In this document: positions 27,052 to 36,281 of the stretch, piece by piece | Layout of the letters: each line of letters starts with the position of its first letter | Position numbering within the stretch: position 1 is the stretch's first letter | Source of the DNA: Alphaproteobacteria bacterium | GTDB lineage: Bacteria > Pseudomonadota > Alphaproteobacteria > Rhodobacterales > Rhodobacteraceae | Assembly (NCBI GenBank): GCA_030425925.1 | Contig: JAUHZO010000003.1 | Location: 124,001 to 188,000, forward strand | Reading direction: 5' to 3' | Length of the DNA stretch: 64,000 bases | The notes under the pieces: model-generated | The model's input: only the letters and a program-made list of their open reading frames with translations | What the model was told of the DNA's origin: nothing | The model's database searches: none | Program-made: the position numbers and the translations under genes

Positions 27052-27068
27052 CGTCTAAACCCTGTGAC

Positions 27069-28031
27069 ATGACACAGGACATGCCCTCCCCCGACGCGCC
27101 GCTCCGGATCGGCACCCGCGGTTCGCCGCTGGCGCTGGCCCAGGCGCATGAAACCCGCGCCCGCCTCGGCCAGGCGTTTTCGCTGCCCCAGGATGCCTTC
27201 GCCATCGTCGTGATCAAGACCACCGGCGATGACCGGACGCTGATCGATGCCGACCGCCCGCTGAAGGAGATCGGCAACAAGGGGCTGTTTACCCGCGAGA
27301 TCGAAGAGGCACTGCTGGGCGGCGAAATCGACATCGCCGTGCACTCGATGAAGGACATGCCCACGGAACAGCCCGCGGGCCTGCTGCTCGATTGCCACCT
27401 GCCGCGCGAAGACGTGCGCGACGCCTTTGTCAGCCCTGCCCACGCCACGATCCACGACCTGCCGCAGGGCGCAGTGGTGGGCTCCTCCTCGCTGCGCCGC
27501 CGCGCACAGCTTCTGAACCGCCGGCCCGACCTTCAGGTGGTGGAGTTCCGCGGCAACGTGCAGACCCGGCTCCGGAAACTCGCCGATGGCGTGGCGCAGG
27601 CCACGTTCCTCGCCATGGCGGGGCTGAACCGCATGGACATGGACGACGTGCCCAGGACCCCCATCGACACGACCGACATGCTGCCCGCCATCGCCCAGGG
27701 CGCCATCGGCATCGAACGGCGCGAAAACGACAGCCGCGTGGCCGAGATGCTCGCTGCCATCCACCATGCCGAAACCGGCCTCAGGCTGGCCGCCGAACGC
27801 GCCTTCCTCGCCACGCTGGACGGGTCCTGCGAAACGCCCATCGCCGGTCTGGCGGAACTGGATGGCGACCGCCTGCGCCTGCGCGGCGAGGTGCTGCGCC
27901 CCGATGGCAGCGCCGCCCATGGCGGCGAGATCACCGGCGCGGCCAGCGACGGCCCCGCCCTGGGCAAGTCCCTCGCGCAGGACCTGCTGGCCAAGGCCGG
28001 CCCGGGTTTCTTCGACTGGCACCCCGCCTGA
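27069..28031 (+). CDS. hemC: Hydroxymethylbilane synthase (porphobilinogen deaminase)
   Basis: Condenses four porphobilinogens to hydroxymethylbilane. The 320-residue protein has the family start LRIGTRGSPLALAQAHETRA, then KEIGNKGLFTREIEEALLGG, HSMKDMPTEQPAGL, GSSSLRRRAQLLNRRPDL with substrate-binding arginines, and the cofactor-attachment cysteine in TLDGSCETPIAGLAEL. I used the ATG at 27069; the ATG at 27081 is also possible, and neither has a strong ribosome site. Divergent from hemE. Confidence 0.95.
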   Translation: MTQDMPSPDAPLRIGTRGSPLALAQAHETRARLGQAFSLPQDAFAIVVIKTTGDDRTLIDADRPLKEIGNKGLFTREIEEALLGGEIDIAVHSMKDMPTEQPAGLLLDCHLPREDVRDAFVSPAHATIHDLPQGAVVGSSSLRRRAQLLNRRPDLQVVEFRGNVQTRLRKLADGVAQATFLAMAGLNRMDMDDVPRTPIDTTDMLPAIAQGAIGIERRENDSRVAEMLAAIHHAETGLRLAAERAFLATLDGSCETPIAGLAELDGDRLRLRGEVLRPDGSAAHGGEITGAASDGPALGKSLAQDLLAKAGPGFFDWHPA

Positions 28032-28047
28032 AGACCCGCCCCGGGAT

Positions 28048-28092
28048 TTCTTCTTGGCCAAAATACCCCCGGGGTCCGGGGCAGCGCCCCGG
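28048..28092 (+). repeat. Intergenic repeat A, copy 2
   Basis: TTCTTCTTGG-CCAAAATACCCCC starts at 28048, followed by GGGGT and a GGGGcagcgCCCC hairpin, as in the copy at 13231. It lies 16 bases after the hemC stop, between convergent hemC and the quinone reductase gene, where it may act as a terminator. Confidence 0.65.
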
Positions 28093-28093
28093 T

Positions 28094-28145
28094 CTGCGGG
28101 ATGGCGGGCGGGGCGATACGCGGGCCCTGGCCCGCGGGAGCGCCG
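28094..28145. repeat. Intergenic repeat B, copy 1
   Basis: A 52-base element, CTGCGGGATGGCGGGC... to ...GGGAGCGCCG, with CGCGGGCC-ct-GGCCCGCG-type hairpin at 28119-28136. It differs from the copy at 39958-40009 at one base (C against A in the hairpin centre). Placed between repeat A and the stop of a leftward gene. Confidence 0.75.
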
Positions 28146-28161
28146 TACCGCCATCCCCGCC

Positions 28162-29136
28162 TTACACCGTCAGGATCGTCTGCCCGGTGGTCTGGCGCGC
28201 CTCCAGCGTGCGATGCGCCTCGGCCACGTCCTCCAGCGCAAAGCGCTGGTCGATGCGGATCTTCACCGCGCCCGACGTCACCTTGTCGAACAGCATCGCC
28301 GCCATCTGCTGGCAGGTCTCGTGCTGCGCCACATGGGTGAACAGCGTCGGCCGGGTAATCTTGAGAGACCCCTTCTGCCCCAGCACACCGATATTGACCG
28401 GCGGCACCGGCCCCGAGGCATTCCCGAACGAGATCATCATGCCCAGCGGCTTCAGGCAGTCGAGCGAGCCGTCGAACGTGTCCTTGCCCACCGAATCCAT
28501 CACCGCGTCGACACCCGCGCCGTCGGTCAGCTCCCGCACCCGCGCCACGAAATCCTCGTCGCGGTAGTTGATGCAGGCATCGGCCCCGTGATCCAGCGCC
28601 AGCCGGCACTTCTCGTCCGTCCCGGCGGTGCCGATCAGACGGATGCCTTCGGACTTCGCCCATTGGCAGGCGATCAGGCCAACGCCGCCCGCCGCGGCGT
28701 GAAACAGCACCGTGTCGCCGCACACAAGCGGGGTGGTGCGGTGGAACAGGTACTGCACCGTAAGGCCCTTGAGCATCATCGCCGCGCCTTCGTCGAACGA
28801 GATCGCGTCAGGCAGCGGGCAGACCTGTGCGGCGGGCATCACCCGCGCCTCGGTATAGGCCCCGGGCGGGTTGGCGGCATAGGCCGCGCGGTCGCCGGGT
28901 GCGAGATGCGTGACCCCCTCGCCCACGGCCTCCACGATCCCTGCCGCCTCCATGCCCAGCGCGGCAGGCAACTGCATCGGGTACAACCCGGTGCGCTGGT
29001 AGACGTCGATGAAGTTCAGCCCGCAGGCCTTGTGCGCGATCCGGATCTCGCCCGGCCCCGGATCGCCGACCTCGCGGTCGACGATCCGGAATTCCTCCGG
29101 CCCGCCATGGGCTTCGATGATTGCTGTTCTGGCCAT
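28162..29136 (-). CDS. NADPH:quinone oxidoreductase (Qor type)
   Basis: A 324-residue zinc-free medium-chain reductase of the quinone oxidoreductase family. It has the Qor-like N terminus (IIEAHGGPEEFRIVDREVGD), NFIDVYQRTGLYPMQLPAAL, GMEAAGIVEAVGEGV, and the NADPH-binding AAAGGVGLIACQWAKSEG. The ATG at 29136 was chosen for the GGGAGG eight bases upstream and the family length. The acceptor is not certain. It is convergent with hemC. Confidence 0.9.
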   Translation of the reverse strand: MARTAIIEAHGGPEEFRIVDREVGDPGPGEIRIAHKACGLNFIDVYQRTGLYPMQLPAALGMEAAGIVEAVGEGVTHLAPGDRAAYAANPPGAYTEARVMPAAQVCPLPDAISFDEGAAMMLKGLTVQYLFHRTTPLVCGDTVLFHAAAGGVGLIACQWAKSEGIRLIGTAGTDEKCRLALDHGADACINYRDEDFVARVRELTDGAGVDAVMDSVGKDTFDGSLDCLKPLGMMISFGNASGPVPPVNIGVLGQKGSLKITRPTLFTHVAQHETCQQMAAMLFDKVTSGAVKIRIDQRFALEDVAEAHRTLEARQTTGQTILTV

Positions 29137-29379
29137 GTTGTCCTCCCGTTCAGAACTTCGGTGCGCAGATGGTGCGCCCTGGCGCAAAGGGATGCCTCAC
29201 GTTCGACACCACGCCAAGGGCGGCGCGTCTTCGTGTCTGGACGGTCGTGCCCCGAAGCGGCGCAGGACGTGAATCTCTCAGGTCGGCGGCAGGACGGACG
29301 GGCGTCGGCCGCGCCTGCATCCTCCCAAAGGCCGCCTCAACGGTCAGGCATGTCAGGGCACGCACCTCGGTCGGCGCTG

Positions 29380-30369
29380 TCATCCGCCGGCCACCTTCAG
29401 GACGATCTTGCCGATATGGGCGGAGCTTTCCATGCGTGCATGGGCCTCGCTTGCCGCGTCCAGCGCGAATTCCCGGTCCATCACCGGGGCCACGCGCCCG
29501 GCCTCCAGCAGCGGCCAGACATGCGCGCGCAGAGCGTCGGCGATCCGCGCCTTGGCCAAGTCACTTTGCGGGCGCAGGGTCGAGCCGGTGATCGTCAGCC
29601 GCCGCACCATCACCTGCGCAAAGTTCAACTCCACCTTGGGGCCCTGCAGAAAGGCGATCTGCACCAGACGCCCGTCATCGGCCAGCGCCCTGACGTTGCG
29701 CGGCAGGTAGTCGCCGCCCACCATGTCGAGGATCAGGTTCGCCCCGCCCTCGGCCTTCAGCACATCGACGAAATCCGCCTCGCGGTAATTGATCGACCGT
29801 TCGGCCCCCAGATCGGTACAGGCCGCGCATTTCTCGGCCGATCCGGCGGTCGCGAAGACCCGCGCGCCAAAGGCATTGGCCAACTGGATCGCCGTGGTGC
29901 CGATGCCCGAGGATCCGCCATGCACCAGGAACCGCTCGCCGGCCTGCAGGCCGCCACGGTCAAAGACATTGGTCCAGACGGTAAAGAAGGTCTCTGGCAG
30001 GCAGGCCGCCTGTTTCAGGTCCAGCCCCGCGGGCACCGGCAGGCAGTGCGCGGCGGGCGTTGCCGCATATTCCGCATACCCCCCGCCCGGCAACAGCGCG
30101 CAGACCGCATCTCCGACCCGGGGCCAGTCCACCCCCGGACCGACCGCCACGACCTCGCCCGAAGCCTCCAGCCCCGGCAGGTCCGACGCATCCGGCGGCG
30201 GGGCGTAATTGCCCGCACGCTGCAGCGCGTCGGGGCGGTTCACCCCGGCATAGGCCACGCGAATCACAACCTGGCCATGCCCAGGCTCCGGCCGTGGGCG
30301 GGTGCAGGGGGTCAGCACCTCCGGTCCGCCCGGAACCGAGATTTCGACGGCGCGCATTTCCTCGGCCAT
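29380..30369 (-). CDS. NAD(P)H quinone oxidoreductase, PIG3 type
   Basis: A 329-residue medium-chain reductase of the PIG3 (TP53I3-like) subfamily: AYAGVNRPDALQRAGNYAPP, the cofactor motif VHGGSSGIGTTAIQLANAFG, GAERSINYREADFVDVLKAE and the C-terminal ESSAHIGKIVLKVAGG. It lies 243 bases upstream of the first quinone reductase on the same strand; that spacer holds no convincing gene. The two are different subfamilies, so not a tandem duplication. Confidence 0.9.
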   Translation of the reverse strand: MAEEMRAVEISVPGGPEVLTPCTRPRPEPGHGQVVIRVAYAGVNRPDALQRAGNYAPPPDASDLPGLEASGEVVAVGPGVDWPRVGDAVCALLPGGGYAEYAATPAAHCLPVPAGLDLKQAACLPETFFTVWTNVFDRGGLQAGERFLVHGGSSGIGTTAIQLANAFGARVFATAGSAEKCAACTDLGAERSINYREADFVDVLKAEGGANLILDMVGGDYLPRNVRALADDGRLVQIAFLQGPKVELNFAQVMVRRLTITGSTLRPQSDLAKARIADALRAHVWPLLEAGRVAPVMDREFALDAASEAHARMESSAHIGKIVLKVAGG

Positions 30370-30435
30370 GGGTCATCCTTTCCGCTGTCACATCCGTATC
30401 AGGGGTGACCTTTGGCCCCGCGAAAGGCAAGCCCC

Positions 30436-30774
30436 ATGATGCAGGCCGCCCTGGTTCTGAATGCTCTTGTCCTGTTCCCCGTGCTGGCACTGATTCTGCG
30501 CGACGAGCCCGGGATGCGCACCGCCTTTGGGCCCGACAGCGCGGCGCGGCGCATCCTGGCTTGCGTTTATGCGGCGATCCTGCTGGCCAGCCTCGCGCTG
30601 CTCTGGCTGCTTTTCACGGATCACCCGGAGGCGCGGGGCTGGGCGCAGCCGCTTCTGGCGGTGCAGGTGGGATACAAGCTCATGACGCTGCCCGCCTTGG
30701 GCGCGCGACATCCCGTGGTGTTGTCGAACCTCGGGATCGCCGCCTTTCACGGCGCGGCGCTGATCACCGGGTAG
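30436..30774 (+). CDS. Small membrane protein, hypothetical
   Basis: A 112-residue protein with three or four hydrophobic segments (residues 3-20 AALVLNALVLFPVLALIL, 45-65 ACVYAAILLASLALLWLLF, and the C-terminal 85-110). It does not match a family I can name. Start at 30436 with AAAGGCAAG upstream. Divergent from the PIG3-type reductase gene and convergent with the COQ9-like gene. Confidence 0.72.
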   Translation: MMQAALVLNALVLFPVLALILRDEPGMRTAFGPDSAARRILACVYAAILLASLALLWLLFTDHPEARGWAQPLLAVQVGYKLMTLPALGARHPVVLSNLGIAAFHGAALITG

Positions 30775-30789
30775 CGGCCGGAGGCGCTG

Positions 30790-31473
30790 TCAGCGCGGTG
30801 CTGTCCAGCCGCCCGGCATGCCGTCGCGCGACGGCTCGGGCGCGCGCACCTTGCCCAGCACCCAGTTCGGCCCCGCCATCAGGCGGCCCAGCACCGGATT
30901 GTCACGCATCGCCGCCTTGGTCTTTTCGAACCGCATCACGTCGGCGATGCGGCGGTCGAGAAAGGCCCAGGTCGCCGAGTTGTCCGGCGACGTGTCGCCC
31001 AGCCAGTACAGCACCGTGGCGGAATAGACACCCGACAGCGTCGCGCGCTTGGTGTACCAGTTCACGTCGCGTGAACTGTCGCCCAGCGCAGTCCAGACCT
31101 TGTCGGCAGTGCCCCAGACCAGCCGCGCGCCATCCGCCGCATAGACCGGCAGCGCAAAGAGTGTGGCGCCGCGGCGTACCGCCTCGCGGTCGTCCACCGC
31201 CTCGATCCGCGCCCGCACGGCAAAGGCCACGCGGTCGGAATAGCGCATCGCGCTCAGGTCGGTCTCGGCCAGCCGCGCCACCATCGCGGCATCGCCGCGC
31301 CGGTGATAGGCGACCGCGAGATCGACGGCCCCGCGCGGGAACAGGCCGCGCGCCACGGTGGCATCCACCCCGGCATCGCGCAGGGCGGCGCGAAAGCTGG
31401 TTTCGGACCAGCCGTCGAACGGCACATGCATCAGGGCCGCATCGAGCAGACGGTCGGCAAGATCCTCGGACAT
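30790..31473 (-). CDS. COQ9-family protein (ubiquinone synthesis accessory factor)
   Basis: A 227-residue COQ9/RpsU-divergent family protein. COQ9 binds lipid and presents ubiquinone intermediates to the hydroxylase COQ7 in mitochondria. Seen: a TetR-like N terminus (LADRLLDAALMHVPFDGWSE, FRAALRDAGVDATVARGLF), GAVDLAVAYHRRGDAAM, and the signature DVNWYTKRATLSGVYSATVL followed by YWLGDTSPDNSATWAFLDRR. AAAGGAG lies before the ATG at 31473. Divergent from rpsU, an arrangement typical of alphaproteobacteria. Confidence 0.93.
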   Translation of the reverse strand: MSEDLADRLLDAALMHVPFDGWSETSFRAALRDAGVDATVARGLFPRGAVDLAVAYHRRGDAAMVARLAETDLSAMRYSDRVAFAVRARIEAVDDREAVRRGATLFALPVYAADGARLVWGTADKVWTALGDSSRDVNWYTKRATLSGVYSATVLYWLGDTSPDNSATWAFLDRRIADVMRFEKTKAAMRDNPVLGRLMAGPNWVLGKVRAPEPSRDGMPGGWTAPR

Positions 31474-31514
31474 CGCAGTTTCTCCTTTGCTTGGCCTTTT
31501 CCCCGGCGGGACAC

Positions 31515-31543
31515 TGGACAAATAGGGCGCATCTGGCTATAGG
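31515..31543 (+). promoter_or_regulatory. Putative rpsU promoter
   Basis: TGGACA (31515-31520) and TATAGG (31538-31543) are spaced by 17 bases, close to a housekeeping -35/-10 pair, and would start transcription about 45 bases before the rpsU ATG. Assigned by eye only. Confidence 0.4.
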
Positions 31544-31597
31544 GCCACCTCCTGCAATTCCCTTGCAACTCCAGACTAGAAAGGTGGTGACAACCAC

Positions 31598-31804
31598 ATG
31601 CAGGTCAGTGTCCGCGACAACAACGTCGATCAGGCGCTTCGTGCCCTGAAGAAGAAGCTGCAGCGCGAAGGCGTGTTCCGCGAAATGAAGCTCAAGCAGC
31701 ATTTCGAGAAGCCGTCCGAGAAGAAGGCCCGTGAAAAGGCCGAGGCAATCCGCCGCGCCCGCAAGCTGGCGCGCAAAAAGGCCCAGCGCGAAGGTCTGCT
31801 TTAA
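31598..31804 (+). CDS. rpsU: 30S ribosomal protein S21
   Basis: The 68-residue S21 protein of the small subunit: [20 protein letters not shown], then [20 protein letters not shown] and a Lys/Arg-rich tail. Ribosome site AAGGTGGTGA upstream. It stands alone with its own promoter candidate and a terminator 38 bases downstream. Confidence 0.98.
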   Translation: MQVSVRDNNVDQALRALKKKLQREGVFREMKLKQHFEKPSEKKAREKAEAIRRARKLARKKAQREGLL

Positions 31805-31841
31805 GACCCGCAGCCCAACCGGCACAATACACGTTCAGACG

Positions 31842-31876
31842 ACCCCCGGCGGCGCGGCCTCGGGGGTTTGTCGTTT
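31842..31876 (+). terminator. rpsU terminator
   Basis: ACCCCCG (31842-31848) pairs with CGGGGGT (31861-31867) around a GC-rich loop, followed by TTGTCGTTTT. It lies just after rpsU. Confidence 0.75.
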
Positions 31877-31971
31877 TGGCGGCCCTGCTTTGCACTTCCT
31901 GTGGTTGAGCGACTGCGCTAGACTTCCTGCACGCCGACAGGGATGCGGCGATTGTGCAGAAGGGATTTGTC

Positions 31972-33327
31972 ATGGTCGAGTTTCTTGCGGGCCTGGGGTT
32001 GGGGCTTCTGGTTGCCGTTGCGGTGCTGGTGTGGCGCAGACAGGCTCCGGCCCGGTATTCTCGCGGGTTCGCGGCACCGGACCCCACGACAAAGGCGGAC
32101 GGCGACGCCAAGAGCGGTGTCATGCCGGTGCGGTCCGCACCGGTCGAGACGGCCGCCGAGACCCGACAGGAAGACTCGGCCCCGATCAGCGGCGACGTGC
32201 CGGACGAGATGCTTGGTGTGCTGGACGGATATGCCGGGGCCATGGCCGAACCTGCCGAGGTCTCGGCCGCGATGGCGGCACCGCCGGATGAGGATCAGGA
32301 TTTTGACGTCCAGCGCGTCTTTTTCGGCACCGACCGCAAGCAAATGGGCCAGACCGAGAAGGGCCCGACCTTCGGCGCGGACTGGGCCAATGCGCTGACA
32401 CTGGGCCATACCGACATCACCATCCCGAGCGATGCGCACCGGCTTGGCCGGGTCGAGCGGCCAAGAAGCCTGACCATCTTGCGCCTGACGCTCTGGAAAC
32501 AGAAAGAAGACCCGCGCAAGCACTTCACCGTGCAGGAAACCGCCTTGCATGACGAAGCCGGCATTCACGCGCTCGCCGGGGCGGTGGCGCGGGCGTCGGA
32601 AACCTACAAGGGCACGGCCTTTGTCTATGTCCACGGGTTCAACACCACCTTCGAAACCGCGATGTTCCGCGCCGCGCAACTGGCGCATGATCTGGGTTTC
32701 GACGGCCCGGCCTTTGCCTACAGCTGGCCCAGCGTGGGCGAGACCAAGGATTATCTGCGCGACGTGGACAGCGCCGAGAACGCGACGCCCTACATGGACG
32801 ATTTCCTTGACATGGTGTTCCGCACGCCCGGCGTCGAACGGGTGCACCTGATCGCGCATTCCATGGGCAATGCGGCGCTGGCCGAATTGCTGACCCGGGC
32901 AGGGACCAAGCTGTCGCGACGCGGACGGGCCATCGACCAGCTGGTGCTGGCGGCCCCGGATCTGGACGCGGCGAAGTTCGACAGCATCGCCCACTATTTC
33001 ACCGGCGTGGCCCGCGGGGTGACGCTGTATGCCTGCGCCTCGGACATGGCACTGCTGGCCTCGCAAACGATCCGCAGCGGGTTCATCCGGCTGGGCGATG
33101 TGGGTCCGGACGGCCCCGTGATCGTCAAGGACATGGATTCCATCGACATCACCGCGGTGGGCACAAAGATGTTCTCGCTCAACCACTCGGGCTATGCGAC
33201 GGAACGCAATCTGCTGGACGATCTGGGCACGCTGTTCATGCGCGGGCTGCGCCCGCCGCCGCTGCGCATGCCCACCATCGAGGAGGTGACTCGACCGAAA
33301 GGTGTCTACTGGCGGATGCCGAACTGA
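31972..33327 (+). CDS. DUF900 alpha/beta-hydrolase with N-terminal membrane anchor
   Basis: A 451-residue protein with an N-terminal hydrophobic anchor (FLAGLGLGLLVAVAVLVW), a low-complexity spacer to about residue 105, then a DUF900 alpha/beta-hydrolase domain. Seen: VFFGTDRK, FVYVHGFNTTFETAMFRAAQ (oxyanion region), AYSWPSVGET and the nucleophile elbow LIAHSMGNAALAEL; the C-terminal LNHSGYA may supply the His. The ATG at 31972 has AAGGGA six bases upstream; a GTG at 31954 is an alternative start. Probably membrane-anchored and facing the periplasm. Substrate unknown. Confidence 0.85.
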   Translation: MVEFLAGLGLGLLVAVAVLVWRRQAPARYSRGFAAPDPTTKADGDAKSGVMPVRSAPVETAAETRQEDSAPISGDVPDEMLGVLDGYAGAMAEPAEVSAAMAAPPDEDQDFDVQRVFFGTDRKQMGQTEKGPTFGADWANALTLGHTDITIPSDAHRLGRVERPRSLTILRLTLWKQKEDPRKHFTVQETALHDEAGIHALAGAVARASETYKGTAFVYVHGFNTTFETAMFRAAQLAHDLGFDGPAFAYSWPSVGETKDYLRDVDSAENATPYMDDFLDMVFRTPGVERVHLIAHSMGNAALAELLTRAGTKLSRRGRAIDQLVLAAPDLDAAKFDSIAHYFTGVARGVTLYACASDMALLASQTIRSGFIRLGDVGPDGPVIVKDMDSIDITAVGTKMFSLNHSGYATERNLLDDLGTLFMRGLRPPPLRMPTIEEVTRPKGVYWRMPN

Positions 33328-33355
33328 GGATCCGCTGACCCGGGACAGGCCCTGC

Positions 33356-34858
33356 TCAGCTGGGCCCGACCATGAAGCAGGTCACCTGCCGGGCCTGCAG
33401 GCGGCGGCAGGCCAGTTCCGCCGACTCCCGCGTCATGCCCACGAAATGCGCGTCAAAGCCGCGCTTGCCCTGCACCACCTTGCGCAGCGCGCTGCTGAGC
33501 GTGCCGGTCTCGGTCAGCGCGGTCTTGAGCAGCACCTTCTCGGCGGCAAAGCGGCTGGGATAGCGGCCGACATTGATCCCCCAGTGCCGCCCTCCCGAGG
33601 TGGACAGGCGGGTGACGATCTCGGCCTCGCGCGCCGGTGTGGGGGTGTCGCGCAGCTCGCGCGCGGCCAGCACCACCGCCTGGGGACGGCGCACCGGCTT
33701 GGCCGAGGCGGCAGGGGCCTGTCCGGCCTCCGAACTTGACATCTGCGTGGGGGCCGCCTGCTCTTCCGGCGGCGGGGCAAGGGATGCGCTCTGCACCTCC
33801 TGCAGGACCGATTCGACATCCGCCTGTACCCCGGCCACCACCGGGGCCACGGCATCGGCCAGACCGGCGCGGGCCTTGGGCCGCAGGCTGCGGGTCACCG
33901 CGGCCTTGGCCACGCGGATCGACTTGGCCCGGGTGCCGGGCTGCGGGTTGGGGCCCTGCGCCACCACCACATCGTCGGCACCGCCGCCATTGCCCAGATA
34001 GGGCGGCTTGCCCGGTGCCTTGAAGGCGGTTCGGCTGGGCGCGCGCTTGAACCCCATGTCCAGCAATTCGGCCACGTGTTCGTTGCGCGACGTGGTCGAC
34101 CGCCCGCCGAACACGGTGGCGATGATGCGCTCGCCGTCCCGCTCGGCCGATGCGGTCAGGTTGAACCCGGCGGCGCGGGTATAGCCGGTCTTGATCCCGT
34201 CCGCGCCCTTGTAGCTTTGCAGCAGCCGCCGGTTGGTATGCGACACCGTGCGCACCCCGGCATCCGCGGTCTGGCGGGCAAAGAGATTGTAGTATTCCGG
34301 ATAGTCGTAGATCACGTGCCGCCCCAGGATCGTCATGTCGCGGGCCGTGGACAGATGCCCGTTTTCGGTCAGGCCATGCGCGTTCTTGAAGGTGGTGCGT
34401 GTCATGCCCAGCGCCTTGGCGGTGCGGTTCATGCGCCGCGCAAAGGCCGCCTCGGAGCCCGAGATCGCCTCGCCGATGGCGGTGGCCGCGTCATTGGCCG
34501 ATTTCACCGCCGCGGCCCGCACCAGGTAGCGCAGCTTGATCTTCTGCCCGGCGCGCAGGCCCAGCTTGGACGGCGGCTCTGCCGCGGCATTGCGCGACAC
34601 CGTCACCAGCGTGTCCATGCTCAGCTCGCCATGCTCCACCGCCTCGAACGCGATGTAGAGCGTCATCATCTTGGTGAGCGAGGCGGGATGCAGCCGCGTA
34701 TCGGCATTGCGCGCGTGCAGCACCTTGCCCGACCGTGCATCCATCACCAGCGCCGCATAGGGCGCGGCGGCCGCGCTCAGCGGCACCAGGATTGTGAGCC
34801 ATACGAATGTGAAGAGATACAGGCCGATACGGCCTGCCTGCCTGCGACGTCCCGTCAC
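33356..34858 (-). CDS. D-alanyl-D-alanine carboxypeptidase with SPOR domain
   Basis: A 500-residue exported penicillin-binding protein of the S11 (DacA/DacF) type that trims the terminal D-Ala from peptidoglycan stem peptides. It has a signal peptide ([20 protein letters not shown]), then the three active-site motifs SLTK (Ser60, Lys63), SAN (Ser120-Asn122) and KTG (223-225). A Pro/Ala-rich linker (about residues 290-420) leads to a C-terminal SPOR-like domain ([19 protein letters not shown]), which in other proteins binds denuded septal glycan. Transcribed leftward from an AT-rich upstream region near 34900-34960. Confidence 0.92.
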   Translation of the reverse strand: MTGRRRQAGRIGLYLFTFVWLTILVPLSAAAAPYAALVMDARSGKVLHARNADTRLHPASLTKMMTLYIAFEAVEHGELSMDTLVTVSRNAAAEPPSKLGLRAGQKIKLRYLVRAAAVKSANDAATAIGEAISGSEAAFARRMNRTAKALGMTRTTFKNAHGLTENGHLSTARDMTILGRHVIYDYPEYYNLFARQTADAGVRTVSHTNRRLLQSYKGADGIKTGYTRAAGFNLTASAERDGERIIATVFGGRSTTSRNEHVAELLDMGFKRAPSRTAFKAPGKPPYLGNGGGADDVVVAQGPNPQPGTRAKSIRVAKAAVTRSLRPKARAGLADAVAPVVAGVQADVESVLQEVQSASLAPPPEEQAAPTQMSSSEAGQAPAASAKPVRRPQAVVLAARELRDTPTPAREAEIVTRLSTSGGRHWGINVGRYPSRFAAEKVLLKTALTETGTLSSALRKVVQGKRGFDAHFVGMTRESAELACRRLQARQVTCFMVGPS

Positions 34859-35093
34859 GATGTCCCGCCTTTACTGCCTCATGCCCCCGATTTTTCGGTG
34901 GGCTTGTCATTATTGCTGTCAGATTAACACGCGGCGGGCCTTCAGAAAACCCCGCAATCCTTTGATTTTCAGCGAAAACCCGTTAACGCGCGGTCCAGAT
35001 GTTGGGGCAGGCGCGCAGCCAGCCCCAAGACCGGCCATTGGGGCAGGATTGTGGCGAAATAAGGCGGAAATGTGGCAGCCGTGGCGGCCCGTT

Positions 35094-35792
35094 TCAGCCG
35101 ATCTCGGCCACCAGTGCAGGCAGTTCCGACAGGTCGGCAAGCGCGCGGTAACGCGGGGCCACAGGCGGGTCGGCGCGCTCCAGTTCCCAGACGATGCCGT
35201 GCGGAACGTAGACCCCCCAGCCGCCAAGCTCGACCACCGGGCGGACGTCGGACTTCATCGAATTGCCCACCATCATCGCCGCCGCGGCCCCGCCCTGAAA
35301 CGCGCCGAAGATACGGGCATAGGTGGCGGGCACCTTGTCCGAAACGATCTCGACCCCGTCGAACAGATCCCCCAGCCCCGACTGCGCCAGCTTGCGCTCC
35401 TGATGCAGCAGGTCGCCCTTGGTGATCAGCAGGACGCGGTGGCGGCCCGCGACCGATTCGACCGCGTCGCGGGCATGCGGCAGCAGTTCCAGCGGATGCG
35501 CCAGCAGCTCCTGCCCCGCCGCCAGGAGTTCCGAGATCACCGAGGCGGGCACGCGCCCTTCGGTGACCTCGATGGCGGTTTCGATCATCGACAGGACAAA
35601 GCCCTTCACCCCGAATCCGTAGTGGCCGATATTGCGCTTCTCGGCTTCCAGCAGGCGCTCTTCGAGATGCTCCTGCTCGGCATGATCGGCCAGCAAGGCG
35701 ACGAATCGCTCTTGCGTGAAACGGTAGAACCGTTCGTTGTGCCACAGCGTATCATCGGCATCGAAACCGATTGTTTGCAGATTTCGTGCCAT
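35094..35792 (-). CDS. HAD-superfamily hydrolase
   Basis: A 232-residue HAD phosphatase-fold protein: motif I is [16 protein letters not shown] (catalytic Asp11 and Asp13), motif II Thr lies in [20 protein letters not shown], and motif IV is [20 protein letters not shown]. The substrate is not known. Only the residues from 35792 are meaningful; the frame is open far upstream because it runs antisense to clpS and the RsmC-like gene. Divergent from clpS with 96 bases between starts. Confidence 0.88.
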   Translation of the reverse strand: MARNLQTIGFDADDTLWHNERFYRFTQERFVALLADHAEQEHLEERLLEAEKRNIGHYGFGVKGFVLSMIETAIEVTEGRVPASVISELLAAGQELLAHPLELLPHARDAVESVAGRHRVLLITKGDLLHQERKLAQSGLGDLFDGVEIVSDKVPATYARIFGAFQGGAAAAMMVGNSMKSDVRPVVELGGWGVYVPHGIVWELERADPPVAPRYRALADLSELPALVAEIG

Positions 35793-35888
35793 TCCACGCC
35801 CTACGGACAAGCCGCCCCTTTTCTCATGGGGTCGAGCGATTATATAACCCCGTCGTATGAGGCAACTCGAAGCGCGACCGTCTTTCCC

Positions 35889-36245
35889 ATGACCGATGCA
35901 CAGACACCGAAGATCGTGATGGCGATCCCCCCGTCCCGCCCCGGCGTCGACGAAGGCACCGGCGTTGTGCTCGAGACCAAGCCGAAGACCAAGCGCCCGC
36001 CGCTTTACAAGGTGCTGCTGCTGAACGACGACTACACGCCGATGGCATTCGTCGTGCATGTTCTGGAGCGATTCTTCGGCATGACCCACGCCCAGGCGTT
36101 CGAGGTGATGCTGACCGTGCACAAGAAGGGTGTGGCGGTTGTGGGCGTGTTCAGCCACGAGATTGCCGAAACCAAGGTGGGCCAGGTGATGGATTTTGCC
36201 CGCCGTCACCAGCACCCGTTGCAATGCACGATGGAAAAGGAGTAG
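35889..36245 (+). CDS. clpS: ATP-dependent Clp protease adaptor ClpS
   Basis: ClpS delivers N-end-rule substrates to ClpAP. The 118-residue protein shows the N-terminal unstructured tail followed by the core: [20 protein letters not shown] with the Asn-Asp-Asp pocket residues, [20 protein letters not shown], and [20 protein letters not shown]. Start at 35889 gives [19 protein letters not shown]; the inner ATG at 35919 would be shorter. An AT-rich box (TATATA at 35841) in the divergent gap may be its promoter. No clpA follows here; the next gene is an RsmC-like methyltransferase. Confidence 0.95.
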   Translation: MTDAQTPKIVMAIPPSRPGVDEGTGVVLETKPKTKRPPLYKVLLLNDDYTPMAFVVHVLERFFGMTHAQAFEVMLTVHKKGVAVVGVFSHEIAETKVGQVMDFARRHQHPLQCTMEKE

Positions 36246-36281
36246 GCCAAGCGCCTGCCCCTGCCCGCTGCAACGGACCCC

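Noticed and set aside
27001-27068. FNR/CRP-type box in the hemE-hemC spacer
   Set aside because: No TTGAT-N4-ATCAA-like half-sites with correct spacing were present; the TGT-N12-ACA form fits better.
29150-29383. 77-codon minus-strand frame between the two quinone reductases
   Set aside because: It overlaps the upstream stop by ATGA, but its composition is Arg/Pro-rich with no recognisable features and no ribosome site of its own; treated as spacer.
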